64,000 nt of DNA, from assembly GCF_003573695.1 (NCBI RefSeq), contig NC_039359.1, forward strand, positions 117,683,849-117,747,848. Direction: 5' to 3'. A program made the position numbers and the translations under genes. This DNA comes from Papaver somniferum (lineage: Eukaryota > Streptophyta > Magnoliopsida > Ranunculales > Papaveraceae). The notes beneath the pieces are model-generated. The model was not told where the DNA came from and did no database searches. It was given only the letters and a program-made list of their open reading frames with translations. Shown in pieces: positions 11,639 to 23,400 of the stretch (position 1 is its first letter; each line of letters begins with the position of its first letter).

Positions 11639-12994
11639 ATGAATCCTTTTCAGGAGACGCCACCTGAGATGACGTTACGAGAATATATGAGTACAAATTC
11701 TCATTATCAAGAAACGTCTTCGAAAATGACTCTAGGTGAATATATGCAAGGGAAACGACATTGGGATGTTCCAACGGTTAGCGATGAATCACCTCTAACG
11801 ATCTACGAGAAGTATTATAAAAATAGACCGCTTAGTTTGGAACAAAGATTGAGAATTATTAAATGTCAACAATTATATTATGATGAAGATAGTGCTGATG
11901 AAGAATCGGAAATGTGTGGGAATAGTGATCAGGAATTTGTTATCCCAGTTGAACCTTGTAATGATTACATTATTTCTGGTTCAGATCCTAATAATTTTAA
12001 AAATTATTCACCTATTCAAAAGGACGAGGATTTGACTAGAGATACCCCTGTTTCAGACGATGTAGTATGTCTTGTTTACGAAACCAAGAAAGGTTTAGAG
12101 GAACCGGTTTATCCTGAGAATACTGTTTTAGAGTCATGCGATTTAGAAACAATAGTCTTAGATGAACTCGTATAGGTGAGTGAGGATGCACCGCAAGATT
12201 ACAACTTAGAAGAATCAATTCCCCATTTTCAAGAATCCGATGACCTGCAAATTAGGGAAGTTGTGACTAGTCTATCTAGAGACACTGAAGACTCTAAGTT
12301 TGGGGGTGAGTATCATCCTCCATGTGCTTTAACTCTTAGTAAGGTCCCTCACTTGGGACTTGACATCAATGCCTCAACCATCTTACAAGATTATCTTCAT
12401 ACTCGTTTTCCAGAACCTAATGATATCCAACAAGAGTCTCAACTGTTAGAAACCCATCCTCTGGTTGATGTGGTTAACCCAGGCAATAATACCAAGATTG
12501 ATTTTGTTTTCCCACCAAATAGTTTTCTTCCAAATGTGGGAACATATAGATTTAAAATGTGACGAATATTAAGTTGTGAGACTAAACCGAAATGCCTTAG
12601 AAAATTAGAATCGACACATTTGCTTAAGAATGACCACTACTCTCACTGTGGTCAATTATGTAAGTCAAACCTGATTGACTTAGAGGATCCTCAGTTATTT
12701 AGGTTATTATTATTTTGTGATTCTAAGTTCTTATTTGAGTTTTTCCAGACTCTAGGACCTAATAATTTGGATCCAACCTATGAGGAAATGCATCCGAGGA
12801 AAATATTTTATTTAGACCCTTTCATAGAACCTGAACCTGAAGCACAATTAGATATAAATATCTTAATCAGGAAACTAGAAAAGGGCATGTTATTCTTGTT
12901 CACTTTCTTGGGTTATTGTAGTTTCCTTTGGTCAGCTCTATTTCGTTTTGAATACCCACAGTTATTCCGACTGTTACTTTATGGTTCGAGTTGA
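11639..12994 (+). pseudogene. B1 internal ORF, 452 codons with two in-frame stops
   Basis: A single frame from ATG 11639 to the TGA/TAG end at 12994 is broken only by TAG 12173-12175 and TGA 12560-12562, with no frameshift. The protein is acidic. It begins with a duplicated block (ETPPEMTLREYM, then ETSSKMTLGEYM 20 residues later). The C-terminal part has DLEDPQLFRLLLFCDS and again EYPQLFRLLLYGSS. The B2 ORF (35273-35968) ends with the related DDPQLFRLYIYDW. The product is not a recognisable gag or pol domain. Its place between leader and PPT, and its kinship to the B2 ORF, argue for a family-specific protein or a much-altered pol-flanking segment. Confidence 0.65.
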
Positions 12995-14257
12995 CTAATC
13001 CTTTCCTAAGTCTGGCTGAAGACTTTAAACTTAGCACTTCTTGGGAGGTAACCCAATCTCATGCAACACGGTAATATCTTTCCTTAACTCTTTCGCTTCA
13101 AATGGTAACAGTTTCTCCTTGTTCATGCTTTTAGTTTCACCTTTAGAACATTGAGGACAATGTTAGATTTAAGTTTGGGGGTATGGGAGAAACTTTTTAG
13201 TTGCAATTAGTAAACTCCAGAGCCTAGAAATTTATGCCTATTAAGGTTTGCACTAACCAATCTAAGTGGATGGGAACATCTTGGTTATAGGAGTTGAGGA
13301 ACCAATCTGATTAGATGGAAACATCGAAAGAGTCTATTCATAAAAGCACAGAGCTCAGGTGTTAGAAATAACATGATAGTTGCACCATATCTCGTTGAGT
13401 CCTTTTCATTTCTTTTTTTTATTTTATTTTTTCATTTTAAACTATGTTTCTCTAAGTGATTAGGTGGGGCACACGATTCAAGTTGTTACCACTGCTAGGA
13501 TGAATTAGAGTGACTGAGTTACTAAAAAAAAAAAAAAAGAGACCGGACCAGTTAGACCAATCGGAATAAGTATTAACACTTGGATAGCAATATGCGTGTG
13601 TTCTCCCTGTTTCCGTCGCCAAAGCAAGCGTGGAATGCAGGACTCGTGGGAACTATCGTGTAATCTGCTGACAAGAAGCATACGCTTGGATCAAAAAGAT
13701 CTATTCATGTCGTTAAGTTAAAAAAAATAAAAATGGTTATTGTTCTGTGTAGTCAACTGCTGGTTCCCTTGTATATGCCAGTTGTGTTGATATTAGTCAG
13801 ACCGGTATCTCAGTCCATTAGGATAGGTTCATTCTGGCAGTGGCCTTCACACAGATATGTGAAACATCGATCATTTGGTTAACATCAAAACCATCTACAT
13901 TTTTCTATTTCCATCTCCTTTTTCTATCCATATGATTAGTTTGACTCCGAATATGATGTCCATAGTGCAACTATCTGAGTAGAGCTCTGTCACTTTATAT
14001 GAATTTTAGTATGCTTGAATGCAAACTCGTGTACAACAATTGGAATTTCGCATCAGGGTACTTCCTCCTATAGTCAATGATTGTATGCCAACCAAGGAGA
14101 TTCTTTAGTACCTTCCAAGGTTCTGCGTAGATATCTAGGGTCTGGAGTATTGGTTTTGTGGGCATACCTCTGGTAAACCCTCCCGAGATTAACTCGGTTT
14201 TATTTATTTTTTATTAGTTTTGCTCGAGGACTAGCAAATAATAAGTTTGGGGGTATT
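12995..14257 (+). other. 3' non-coding interior of B1, shared with B2, ending in the PPT
   Basis: A 1.2-kb stretch without ORF that is clearly homologous to 35969-37235 in B2, beginning at CTTCTTGGGAGGTA. It contains a first copy of AAGTTTGGGGGTAT at 13171-13184 and the true PPT copy at 14241-14257, directly before the LTR. Confidence 0.75.
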
Positions 14258-15769
14258 TGATAGACACATTTTTGTGTCTAATCTGTCCTCAATGTCCGTA
14301 TTGTTGGAACTCTGTTTTTGTACTAATATTGTGTTTTTATGTATTTTTAGGAAATAAACATTTTTGGAAAATTCGGCTCGAAAAGTTGATATTGGCACCC
14401 GGATGACAAGTGTTATTCGGACTCTCGCTTTTGGATAAGGGGTAACCTAATTACTAAGGGGCACCCCCAGGTCACCCCCAAGGCAGCTGCTATTCGCACC
14501 CCTACTGTGGATAGGGGACTACCAGTTTCTTCCCCATTTGAAACGATTTTGGCGGGAAAATTCTAAACAGTTCTGGCAGAATTTCGATCGTCAAAATGAA
14601 TGGGTTAGAGTACGATTCAATCGCTGAAAATTGGCAGAAAGATGTGATTTGGCATAAGGAACAAAGTTTGGGTGGTGGTTTCGATCAAATTTGGCTGGAA
14701 TACGTGTTTTGATTCTCGAGTTCAAAACAGGGCAAGCATGCACTGGAGGATGGTAATCACGCGTCATGGAGAGTTATGGACGTGTTCTGATGATGTGGAA
14801 TGGCTCGAGAATCACTTTGGGTCGTGAATAATCGATTTGGAGCGTGGAGGGAGGAAGTTTACGCAAGAAATTCCAAGTTTGGTAAGAAAATATTCGGAAA
14901 ATATTGTTATTCACTGCCCGCATAATGAAGAATTATATTGGAGTTATTGGCGAGATTTGGAGCTGTTGTTGGGTATAAATAGGCTCTTTGGGTCTACTAG
15001 AGAGGGTATCGAGAGTCTGGGGGGCTGAGGAGATCCAGAGAAGAAGAAATTTGAGTTTTCCCAAACTCGGTTTCTGCTGCTGCTGATGAATATGAAGAAC
15101 ACGAAGAACGGACCTGCATCAGCAGTCGTTTTTCAACAATGAAATAGACTCACACGCGTGGGTCGTAGGTTTGAGTTATAGTAACAATAGCACTTCTTCT
15201 GTGTCGTTCATTTTGGACGCTCTCTGTGGGTCGCACATTCACTGTTTTATTATTTCATCTCCATTTTCATCCTTGTAAACACCCTTTGAGCAATAAATAA
15301 ATACGTTGAGCGTGTTTTTATCATGATGAGCTAAACCCAACACTGGGACGACGGAGGAGGTCGAATTTCATCCATGTGGTAATTTCATTAATTCTTTTAT
15401 TTACTTTTTGCACTATTTTTAATTGAATTAAGATTTTAAATTAATTACTCGTGATTTCATTTGATGGAGTATGCTTAGTCCTAGGGATTTTTGATATTCC
15501 ATGCTTAAGAAATACAAGAAATATTTTATAAAATCTATCTTGGAAATAAACTAGAGTTAATATTTGTTTTGTTTTTGAATTATAATTGCTAAAATTAATT
15601 TCTGAACCATTTGAAGAAAAAAAAACGGCCGAATCTTTAGTCCCAGTACTCTTTCCCATATTGTTAATATTTTTTGTATATATTTATTTTCTATTAAGTC
15701 TAAAAGATTATCCTTCACAAGCCCGAGAGTTTGAACCTCATTACTACAACCCCATTAAATCATAAATCA
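14258..15769 (+). repeat. 3' LTR of B1
   Basis: Nearly the same sequence as 9016-10534. The tip inverted repeat is at 14261-14268 / 14273-14280 and TATAAATA at 14974-14981. It ends CATAAATCA followed by the TSD ATCAT. Confidence 0.9.
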
Positions 15770-17101
15770 ATCATTGATTGTCAAGTTCAAAATCAAGTCT
15801 CTCGAAGAAAAGAATGATCAGCTTATTGATGAATTTGAGAAATCTCTTGACAGGGTACGTGAACTCTACAGCTACGTTGAATCTCTCTCTAACAGTATCG
15901 AAAAACTGGCTCAAGAAACTACTCTACGGCACAAAAAGATAAGTATGCTTGAAAATACTATCAGAGAAAACTCAGCTAGAGAAGAAAGTATGGTCAAGAC
16001 TCATTCATCAGAAATTAACAGTTTTTGCGTTGAAAAAGAGAAACTTGTTGCATCTCTTCGATATGCCCGAGAACAGTGTAACACCTTAAAAAGGGAAAAC
16101 TTCGTGTTGATGAAAAATCCATCTCCTGTATCTTCTTCTGTTTCTCACAAGGATTTACCTAGTGTGAAGAATAGTTCTTCTAAAGAATTACCCATTGTGA
16201 ATCACTTGCAAAATTTGCATGTGGCAGAAGAAGCTATGGATCAGGGAAAGCAAATCTCTAATCCACGATGTTGTTCCTTTTGTGGGAAAAAGAATCACTA
16301 TGCTCTTTACTGCTTTGCTATAAATAAACAAATCTCACATCTTCGTAAGTTGCTTCTCTCTACTGTCAATGGAGTAAGTCGTCCGACATTCTCTTCAGTG
16401 AATTTCTTCCCTACAGAAAACCAGAATTCTTATAAGAATGATCGCTCTTCTAGAAATCATCACAGAATGCATGGTATAAAATCTTGTACCATTAATGAAC
16501 AGATTTCCTGCACCTATAAGAATGTGTCTGGTAAGTCTAAGTCAAGGAGACGGAAGTCGTTTTTCTCCTCTCCTCTGGAACCTGTTTCTAGAGGACCTAG
16601 ACTTAGCCCTCAAAAAATACTTCTGATGGATATTTAAAAAGGTTTATGACAAATTCTTTTGGAATAAGTCATAATCGTTGGAAAGAATAAATACACAGTT
16701 TAAACGCTCAAAGAACCTGTACAACCCTTCGCCCAAAATTCGCAGTGAGCTTACCTCTCACTCCTTTACTTGATTCTAGGTAATCTCATCCTTGAATCTA
16801 TCTTGAGAGGTACAAGGATGATGATTGTGGTAATCTCAAGATTAGTTGTATGTTCTTTATGCGTTTTTATTAACTTTCTGAGTTTTCAATTCTGCTATCG
16901 ATCTCTGGCTCTAATTTGAGATTTTATCTTTAAATTATTAAGCCATTTTTATTGGATTTTCTTCGAATCCATTTTACCTTGCAACCGGTCCACAAACGTC
17001 TGTGTCCCTCCATATGTTTCACGAGTTCATAGGGTTTCCTTATCAAGAAGTCTCTTCTTGCTTACTTATATATTGTTTTCTTCCATCCCTTCAAAAATTA
17101 T

Positions 17102-17566
17102 ATGGAGAACTCAACAAAATCTCAAGAGATTGTGTGTATTGACATGGAGGAGGACACTCAAGGACGTGACTTGGTTCAAGAGCTGGTTCTGAAGAAGATG
17201 TTTGCATTGAAAGAGCACAACTCCTGGATTGATGAATTTGTCAAGGATCTAACTCGTTTTCAAGACGACTCAAAGGTCGAATTTGTAAATCTTCAACTGC
17301 AAATAAACCAACTCTTAGATGGTCAGGAAAGAATCCTTGCTAATCAGAATATTCTGATACGGAATCAGAAGAAACTCATCATGGATTGTGTCAAGTCTAG
17401 ATAACTTGATCGGGTTGTTGATCGTAAAGTTTGTGTTCTAACACACAAACATGGAGTTTCCACGGTCAAGAGAATCAAGGAAATCAGTGATACCTTCTAT
17501 GATGGTTTCATTGAAAGGTATGAGGTTCTCAAAGAGCTTCGATTTTGTCTAGGAAACTTCTTATGA
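17102..17566 (+). pseudogene. second small ORF of copy 1
   Basis: ATG 17102 opens a 155-codon frame with a TAA at 17402-17404 and a terminal TGA at 17564-17566. The protein is charged and helical (QINQLLDGQERILANQN is a clear heptad region) and has no named domain. The copy 2 homologue (46849-46322) reads through where copy 1 has TAA, but has lost this ATG (ACG) and would start at the later MEED methionine. The two copies are therefore broken at different places, which suggests a once-functional second protein of the family. Confidence 0.6.
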
Positions 17567-18436
17567 GAATTTTTATTCTTGTTTTTGTTTAGAAGGATTA
17601 CTAGGGTTTGGAATAGCTATTATTGTGATTAACATAGCTAGTTCCAAACGTTTTTTCATCTTCAATGTTTTTAGATTTATTTATTTAAATTCTAAGTTAT
17701 TTGGAAGATGATTTTTTGCAATTTTAATCTTTATGATTTTATATATTGAAAATTGTTATGGGATATGTTGTTTACGTCCGTGAACCTGTGACTGTCCCAT
17801 ACTTGTTCAAAAGTTATCTCTATTATGTCGGTATGAAAGTATTGATAGAATATAGAAAGAACTTTTGACATTACAAAAGTTAAAACCTTTTACGTCATTA
17901 TTTTGATGGAAGAAAGGATAAAACTTTTGTGTACAAGGATTAAGTCTATTGTATGTCATTGTGCAAATAGTGATGGAAAATAGAATGAATCCTTGTCTAT
18001 TCCGCAGTATTGGTCGATCTCCGATCCACATTCTTGTGCATATACTGTGTTGCTCCATAAGTTTTCTTATGTTTGAGCATGACCAATTGAATTGATCATT
18101 CTCTTGTGGTCAGTTTAGTTGTTGTCCGTAAGTTCTCTTATGACGAGCATGACCAATTGAATTGATCACTTTTGTGGTTAATTTAGTTGTGTAATTCCAA
18201 TTGAATTAATCATGAGTTTTCTTTTGGTTAATTTAATTGTGCATTTCGATTGGATTAATCATGAATTCTTTTGTGGATAATTCAATTGAATACTTTGGAT
18301 TCAAATTCATGTTTTCATGTGATTTGGTTATGTCCAAAGAAATCCTTCTTTTCTTGTGAAAGTAAGGTCGCCTTTGTTGTTCTTTCGGGAATGATATTTT
18401 ATGGGGGAGAATTCTTTTTGCACTTGTGCTTAATGA
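17567..18436 (+). other. non-coding tail of copy 1 (homologous to 44760-46321 of copy 2)
   Basis: Contains repeated segments around GAGCATGACCAATTGAATTGATCA (18073-18180) that alternate with AATTTAATTGTG blocks; copy 2 has the same pattern near 45500-45800. No coding potential is seen. Similarity to copy 2 ends at about 18436. Confidence 0.55.
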
Positions 18437-18885
18437 CATTTTAGATGAGAGTCCCAACGTCTCTTTTTTTTTTTTGAAAATATGGCTGCTGATGCGTACT
18501 TTTACAAGACTGTACTGAAATTACGTACAATTATTACATACAATCGATAGTCAATGGTTGAACCAAAGGAACCGATTATGCATAATTGGTGGATATTGAT
18601 CGTTATATACTACCGATTATAGGTTGTTTTGTCAACAGAGTTCTCAGTTTCATTAGAGTAGTATAATCGGAGGTTTATCAATATGTATTATCAACCGATT
18701 GTGTGTGGTTTTCGAGGCACGACTAGTTTATTTTGAACGAAATAGCCGTTGGAGTATAATCGGTAGTTAGATATAGAATTAAAACTTTCGATTTTCATAA
18801 ATATTTTGAAATTCATAACAATATCACCTACACATCATCATAATTTTACGTTGAACTTCCACAATTCTATTACAAGGTATTGTGA

Positions 18886-19320
18886 TTAGCGTCGTGGACG
18901 TGTTGGACGAGTCCTAAACATATTAAATGTTTCCATCGCCCTAAGGATTCTAAAATGAGCTTCATAACAGAAGCTTGATCTTTTCCATCTCAGTCATTCC
19001 CCGAGAGATCGTTCTATAACCTCATCATTGGTTTCACCCCTCAATCGATATTGATTCACAAGATAAGTTAAATGGACGAATTCTTCGACGTGTCCGTTTA
19101 TTGAACCAATTTGGAAGAAAAGATCAGCGAAGTGACGGTTGTTTGGGTTACCGGTGTCCGCGCATAATTTTTCGTGAATTCTCCCCAAATAGCTCATACT
19201 CATTATGCCTCCTTGCCTACTTTCTTCTCCTCGTCTCGAATAGAATTGAACATAACGCCTACATAAAGATAAATCTTCTTCTATCGTGAACTCCGTAGGA
19301 TTAATGAATGGTTGGGCCAT
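18886..19320 (-). pseudogene. SANT/Myb-like protein (PIF/Harbinger ORF1 or GST T3-like type)
   Basis: ATG 19320-19318, 108 codons to TGA 18996-18994. The same frame then continues for 35 codons to TAA 18888-18886 with sequence homologous to the second copy. Domain cues: FTIEEDLSLCRRYVQFYS at the start, RIHEKLCADTGNPNNR, then IGSINGHVEEFVHL and ETNDEVIERSLGE, followed after the stop by RWKRSSFCYEAHFRILR. This order matches the Myb/SANT-like domain seen in plant proteins often labelled glutathione S-transferase T3-like and in PIF/Harbinger ORF1 proteins, which bind DNA or help the transposase. A TATATAAGG box lies upstream at 19393-19401 (minus strand). Confidence 0.65.
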
Positions 19321-19429
19321 TATGTTGAATATGATGTTGGAGAGAGTTTAAAGGTATTTGTGTTCCATAGAGGGTAAAAGGATACAATCCTTATATAGAG
19401 TTTAGAGTTCTAACGACTCTATTTTATTG

Positions 19430-19780
19430 GGGAGACTGTATAATCGGTAGTCAAATAAGGTATTTTAACTTCCGATTATACAGTTGCCCCAAATTTTGTT
19501 TTTGCAGAAATCTCATTTTTTTCGAATTTGAGAACTAAAATAATCGGTAGGTGAGTAAGTTAATATGACGTCCAATTATAAAGTTGCCCCAAATTTCTTC
19601 TTCGCCGAAATCACCGATTTTTGGAATTTAGGAACTACTATAATTGGATGTTAAATAACCTCCGATTATTCAGATGCCCCAAATTTTGTTTTTGTCGAAA
19701 TTTCAATTTTTTCGAATTTGGGAACTAGAATAATCGGTAGGTTATGAAGTTATTTATGACCTTCACCTATATACCGATTG
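19430..19780. repeat. tandem ~95-bp repeats with TAATCGG motifs
   Basis: Three diverged units share GTTGCCCCAAATTTTGTTTTT, recurring at about 19481, 19581 and 19671 (spacings 100 and 90 bp). Each carries an inverted pair of CCGATTATA and TAATCGGTAG boxes. The array lies upstream of the SANT ORF promoter. Confidence 0.7.
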
Positions 19781-20432
19781 GTAGCGACCACATCATTGAG
19801 AATACTAATAATCGGTAGGTTATACCACCACCGTAGGTGCCAATTGTATGAGGATACAATGGTAATCTCCGCAAATTTGGACATCCCATAACGTTGTCTA
19901 TGGGTTGGGAATAAAAAAGTCGTCCCTAATTCTTTTGGGGTCGTCCCTAAAAATGTCAGCCAAATTTACTAGAAAAAATCTGATATATCAGATTCAATCC
20001 AAGTAAATTTAGGTGTGAAGAAGAAGATTGAATAGAAAGAAAAAATTAAGTTTGGATAGTTTATTTTTGGAAAAAACGGATATGTAGAGGATTTAGGAGA
20101 GAGGATTGTGCAACTTACAAAGAGTCATCATGCACATAAACTGCTCGAAAAAAGGGTGTGCCTCGGGCAAATTTTGTGGTGACTCAGGGTTGTAATTGTA
20201 ATTTGATTTTTATTATGGCACCCCTATTAGAAAGCAACATTGTATTCTCTTCTTTTTTCCCCTCTGGATTTTCGAAAATACTTCTATTTCCCAGTTGGAT
20301 GACAATTTTGTCTCCATGCCTGATTCTACAGTGTCCTTTTTCAGTTTCCATCCAATGGAATTTGCCAGTACCATCAGCACTCATTCCTCAAAACCCTCGT
20401 TTGTCTAAAGCCCTAAACCCCTTTCTCCACCA

Positions 20433-23400
20433 ATGGCGATTTCTGTTTTTCTTAATGCTTTTGCTCGCCGTGCTCAGCTTCCCAGTTCTCGTTCTTCTTA
20501 TGAATCTGTAAGTTCTCTGACTATTTTGGGTTTCCTTCAAAAACCTTGTTTTGGTATTATTATTAATCTTCTTCAAAGTTATATCATGATCCTTCCATTT
20601 ATTTTTCTTCTTTTTTATAATTTAGGGATTCAGTACTTTCACTGCATCGATTATTGCTTTTAAATTTCGGTTCTTAGGGATTCTCAGTTGTTTACATTAA
20701 GCATAGATATGTATACCTTGTTTTGAGTTCTGAAGCATTAGTTGGACAAAGTGTAGAATTATCAGAATGGGGGATGATTTCTGTTTTGGGGGCTTTTTGT
20801 TTATTGAGTTGTTTCCAGTCACTATTGCCAATTTCAGTGGGGATGTGTGAAGTGACAACAACATCCCAATATACTACAGTCACTCTTGGTGTTTTCTTAC
20901 AATCTTCATCCCAAGCACCAAGCATATATAGTTTTCCTTCTAATGATCCAATATATGACTTTCCATGGCACATGTTATTGCCTAGGTGTTTTGTTAACTT
21001 TACATTAGTGGTTCCAAAATGATAAAACACACACAAAAATGGAGAAACGAGACGGTAGTGGAGTAAAAACGAGATTATGAAATTATAATAATTGTCTTTG
21101 TGAGTTCTATCATGGTTTATTCATTGATCTATAATCGGTACGTCGTTGAATCAGGATTTGGTCTATGTTGCTGGGTGTTTTCTTTGTTTATGTGCGTGCA
21201 AAAGTTTGTTTTGCTGGATTTTCTTGGGAACCAATCTGCATGTCTTAGAGACCATGATGTAATTAAAGTACTCTTGGATGCAACTCTCAATATTCAAAGC
21301 TAAGTAATGTGGCATTGGTCAATAGCAGTATAACTCAGAGAACTAAGCAAAATGCCTCACTACTACAGAAAGCCGAGCAATTCTATCAAGCTGGCAAACT
21401 AACTATTTTATCAAGCATACCAATTGATTGTGATACTAAGCTTGTAGTGAATTTTATTATTAAAACGGCTAACCAAATTAGAAAAACATTAATATGTTTG
21501 GAGAATTTTATTACTAATTGGGGAGAGGTTGAATCTCTTGGAAGTTCTTTTCTCCTCTTCGTTTATGGAGAGATTCTACCTAGGCAAGACTCAGCATCTC
21601 TTTCATCGGTGGAAGTAGAAACTGTTACATCATGCATCATGAGGACTTCATTGGATTTTCCCTTATGGGGAGTTAAAGTTTTGCAAAATTGGATGTGCTC
21701 CTACTACTAAAGTCGACTTCATTCATATTGCCCCTCGAACTCAGTTTAGAACCAAGATAGAGGATATAAAGTTACAAAATACTCCCATGCTTGTGAAGCT
21801 TGTGTGCTGGGGCTACATCAAAGATGGTTCATGGAACCGATTCCCCTTCCTTTTTTGTATATTCCCTTTCTTGTGGGTATCGAAAAAACATACCTTTTCT
21901 CTTTTGATTTAAGACCTACGGCTATGCAAACAATCAATTGCCCTAATGGGCGGCTCTACTGATTCAGTAGGCTTAATGACTTGTAACAACCATTCACAGA
22001 TCCCATGTAACGACGGCTTTGGTTGGGGATTAGCTCTTGTCCAGTAGAGGGGTTTCTTGTATTGGCGGGAATATCTCTTTGTATTTGAATGGAGTTACTT
22101 GGTGTTTGAATGGTAAATGTACTGAGTGAGCTCCTTTTTGCTCATTCATTGAAGTAATGCTATCCTTACGATTATGTCTTGAATCTAGCTTGAACCAATT
22201 GGTGTTCTCTTCGCGGTTCTACATGTGAACAGAAATTGATTTTGTATATCATTCTAATTCTTTAATGTCAATGCCTGTCCATACTAACTGTTTGTGAATT
22301 TTTCTTTCGTTTGGTGTTCTGAAGGTGTTCAGGAATGTTAATAGCCCACTGATGAGTTCACCATTGAGCACAAAATTCACAAGTTTGGGCAGTTGGGCTT
22401 ACTGGTGATTATGATTCTTTCCCTTTGCCATGAATGTTACTGCAACTTCTTATTTATTAAATTGATTTTATATTTTTGTTTCTTCTCCAGCTCAAAAGCA
22501 GATCACAATGATCCAGTTGCGCAGGTTAGTTGTTTTTTCCCCTTTTGGATTGTTGTCATCAACAATCATAAACTTTGATTTTATGTTTTTCTTATTGTAT
22601 AATGATATCATGTAACAGAACCAAACTAAGTCCAACCTAATAAAGGTAGTTTTCAAGTATGTATGCACGAATGACGTATTTCAAGACGACGACAGTAGGC
22701 CCATCAAGCCTGTAGTAAAAAAGGTACTTGAGATTCCCAGTGGGCATACATTCTTTGAATACAGAGAAGGAGATGTCGTGGGGTGGTGTAACTTGAACGA
22801 TTATTTGCACTCATATCTCGTGAAAGCTAAGGAGGCTACAGAGTCAGCCAGTGGACAAAGAGTATCAGAGTATCGTTTTATAGAAGCTTCACTTTTCAAA
22901 GATCGTATAAGAAGTATAATGGATAGTGTAACTGATGTTTTTGATGTAAAGTGCATGATGGATAATATTGAGAAACCTAAAGAAGCTTTTCCCAATGGCA
23001 AAAACTCAAGATGCGGACTCAAACTCGATCTTGATGATATATTCAAAATTCGTATTTGGGTATGTTACTGTATGCCATATTGTCTATCTAATAGAGTGTA
23101 TTGTGATGTTTAGATTTCGCTACTACTAACCGCTGCTTGCTTCAATTCCTTTCTTAGGAAATAATAACAGGCGGTGATAAGCGCGTGCTGGATATTATTG
23201 TGTCAGAGTTAAAGAAAAATGGATTTGATTTCACAGAAGATCCAGTAAAACTCCAGAAAATTGAGGAAGCAGTTGAGAGGGCTATGACACGAATGACAAA
23301 CGGGATCAAGCTTAATCTGCCAGTTCCTGCTGGTATACCTGATATGAGTGCAACTATCAGTTGGGGTAAATATGTTGGTCCACCTATGGTGAAAGCTATC

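Larger units (their letters stand above)
9016..15769 (+). mobile_element. B1: Athila-like Ty3/gypsy element, complete, TSD ATCAT
   Basis: The flanks ATCAT at 9011-9015 and 15770-15774 are an exact 5-bp target-site duplication. The element starts TGATAGACACATTTTTGTGT and ends CATAAATCA. LTRs are 1519 bp (9016-10534) and 1512 bp (14258-15769). The PBS resembles the tRNA-Asp site used by the Athila lineage. The PPT AAGTTTGGGGGTATT abuts the 3' LTR. The only coding potential is a 452-codon frame with two stops (11639-12994). Without pol it must depend on an autonomous partner. Confidence 0.9.
8851..16637 (+). pseudogene. gag-like coiled-coil / zinc-knuckle ORF of copy 1, split by B1
   Basis: The ATG at 8851 (AGAGATGTCTTCC) opens a serine-rich N-terminus that runs to the B1 insertion at 9011-9015 and resumes at 15775. 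A run of seven to eight A at 8995-9001 gives a one-base frameshift shortly before the B1 site, so the N-terminal frame stops at 9007. The second part (15775-16637) is about 285 residues. It has heptad-rich coiled coil (first about 110 residues), then a CCHC knuckle CSFCGKKNHYALYC, then a basic region. A CCHC knuckle with an upstream coiled coil is what a retroelement nucleocapsid/gag protein looks like. Copy 2 has the same protein at 48056-46974 (minus strand) with CTFCGKKNHYAIDC. No other retroviral enzyme is present. Confidence 0.75.
7021..18436 (+). mobile_element. Copia-type element without pol (TR-GAG-like), copy 1, split by B1
   Basis: The layout is a 5' LTR (to 8746), PBS 8749-8760, a gag-like ORF starting at 8851, interruption by B1 (9016-15769), the rest of the ORF, a second small ORF (17102-17566), and a non-coding tail. 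Sequence similarity to copy 2 stops at about 18436 (after GCACTTGTGCTTAATGACA), so the last 0.7 kb of the body and the 3' LTR are missing. With B1 removed the body would be about 2.9 kb and has no protease, integrase, RT or RNase H. Terminal-repeat elements carrying only a gag-like gene (TR-GAG) are a known class in plants. Confidence 0.75.
18470..19990 (-). mobile_element. putative small DNA transposon carrying a SANT ORF between TAATCGG motif arrays
   Basis: A short SANT-like ORF (19320-18886, minus strand) has its own TATA box and is flanked on both sides by many copies, in both orientations, of TATAATCGG / CCGATTATA. About six lie on the left (18579-18790) and ten on the right (19437-19850). 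Subterminal motif arrays are common in plant DNA transposons, where they bind transposase. I did not find clear terminal inverted repeats or a target-site duplication, so the borders are approximate and the class (PIF/Harbinger-like by its ORF) is inferred. Confidence 0.4.

Noticed and set aside
21309..21710. 133-codon frame inside intron 1 as an extra exon
   Set aside because: It is not bounded by splice sites in the right phase, and the five-exon model is complete without it.
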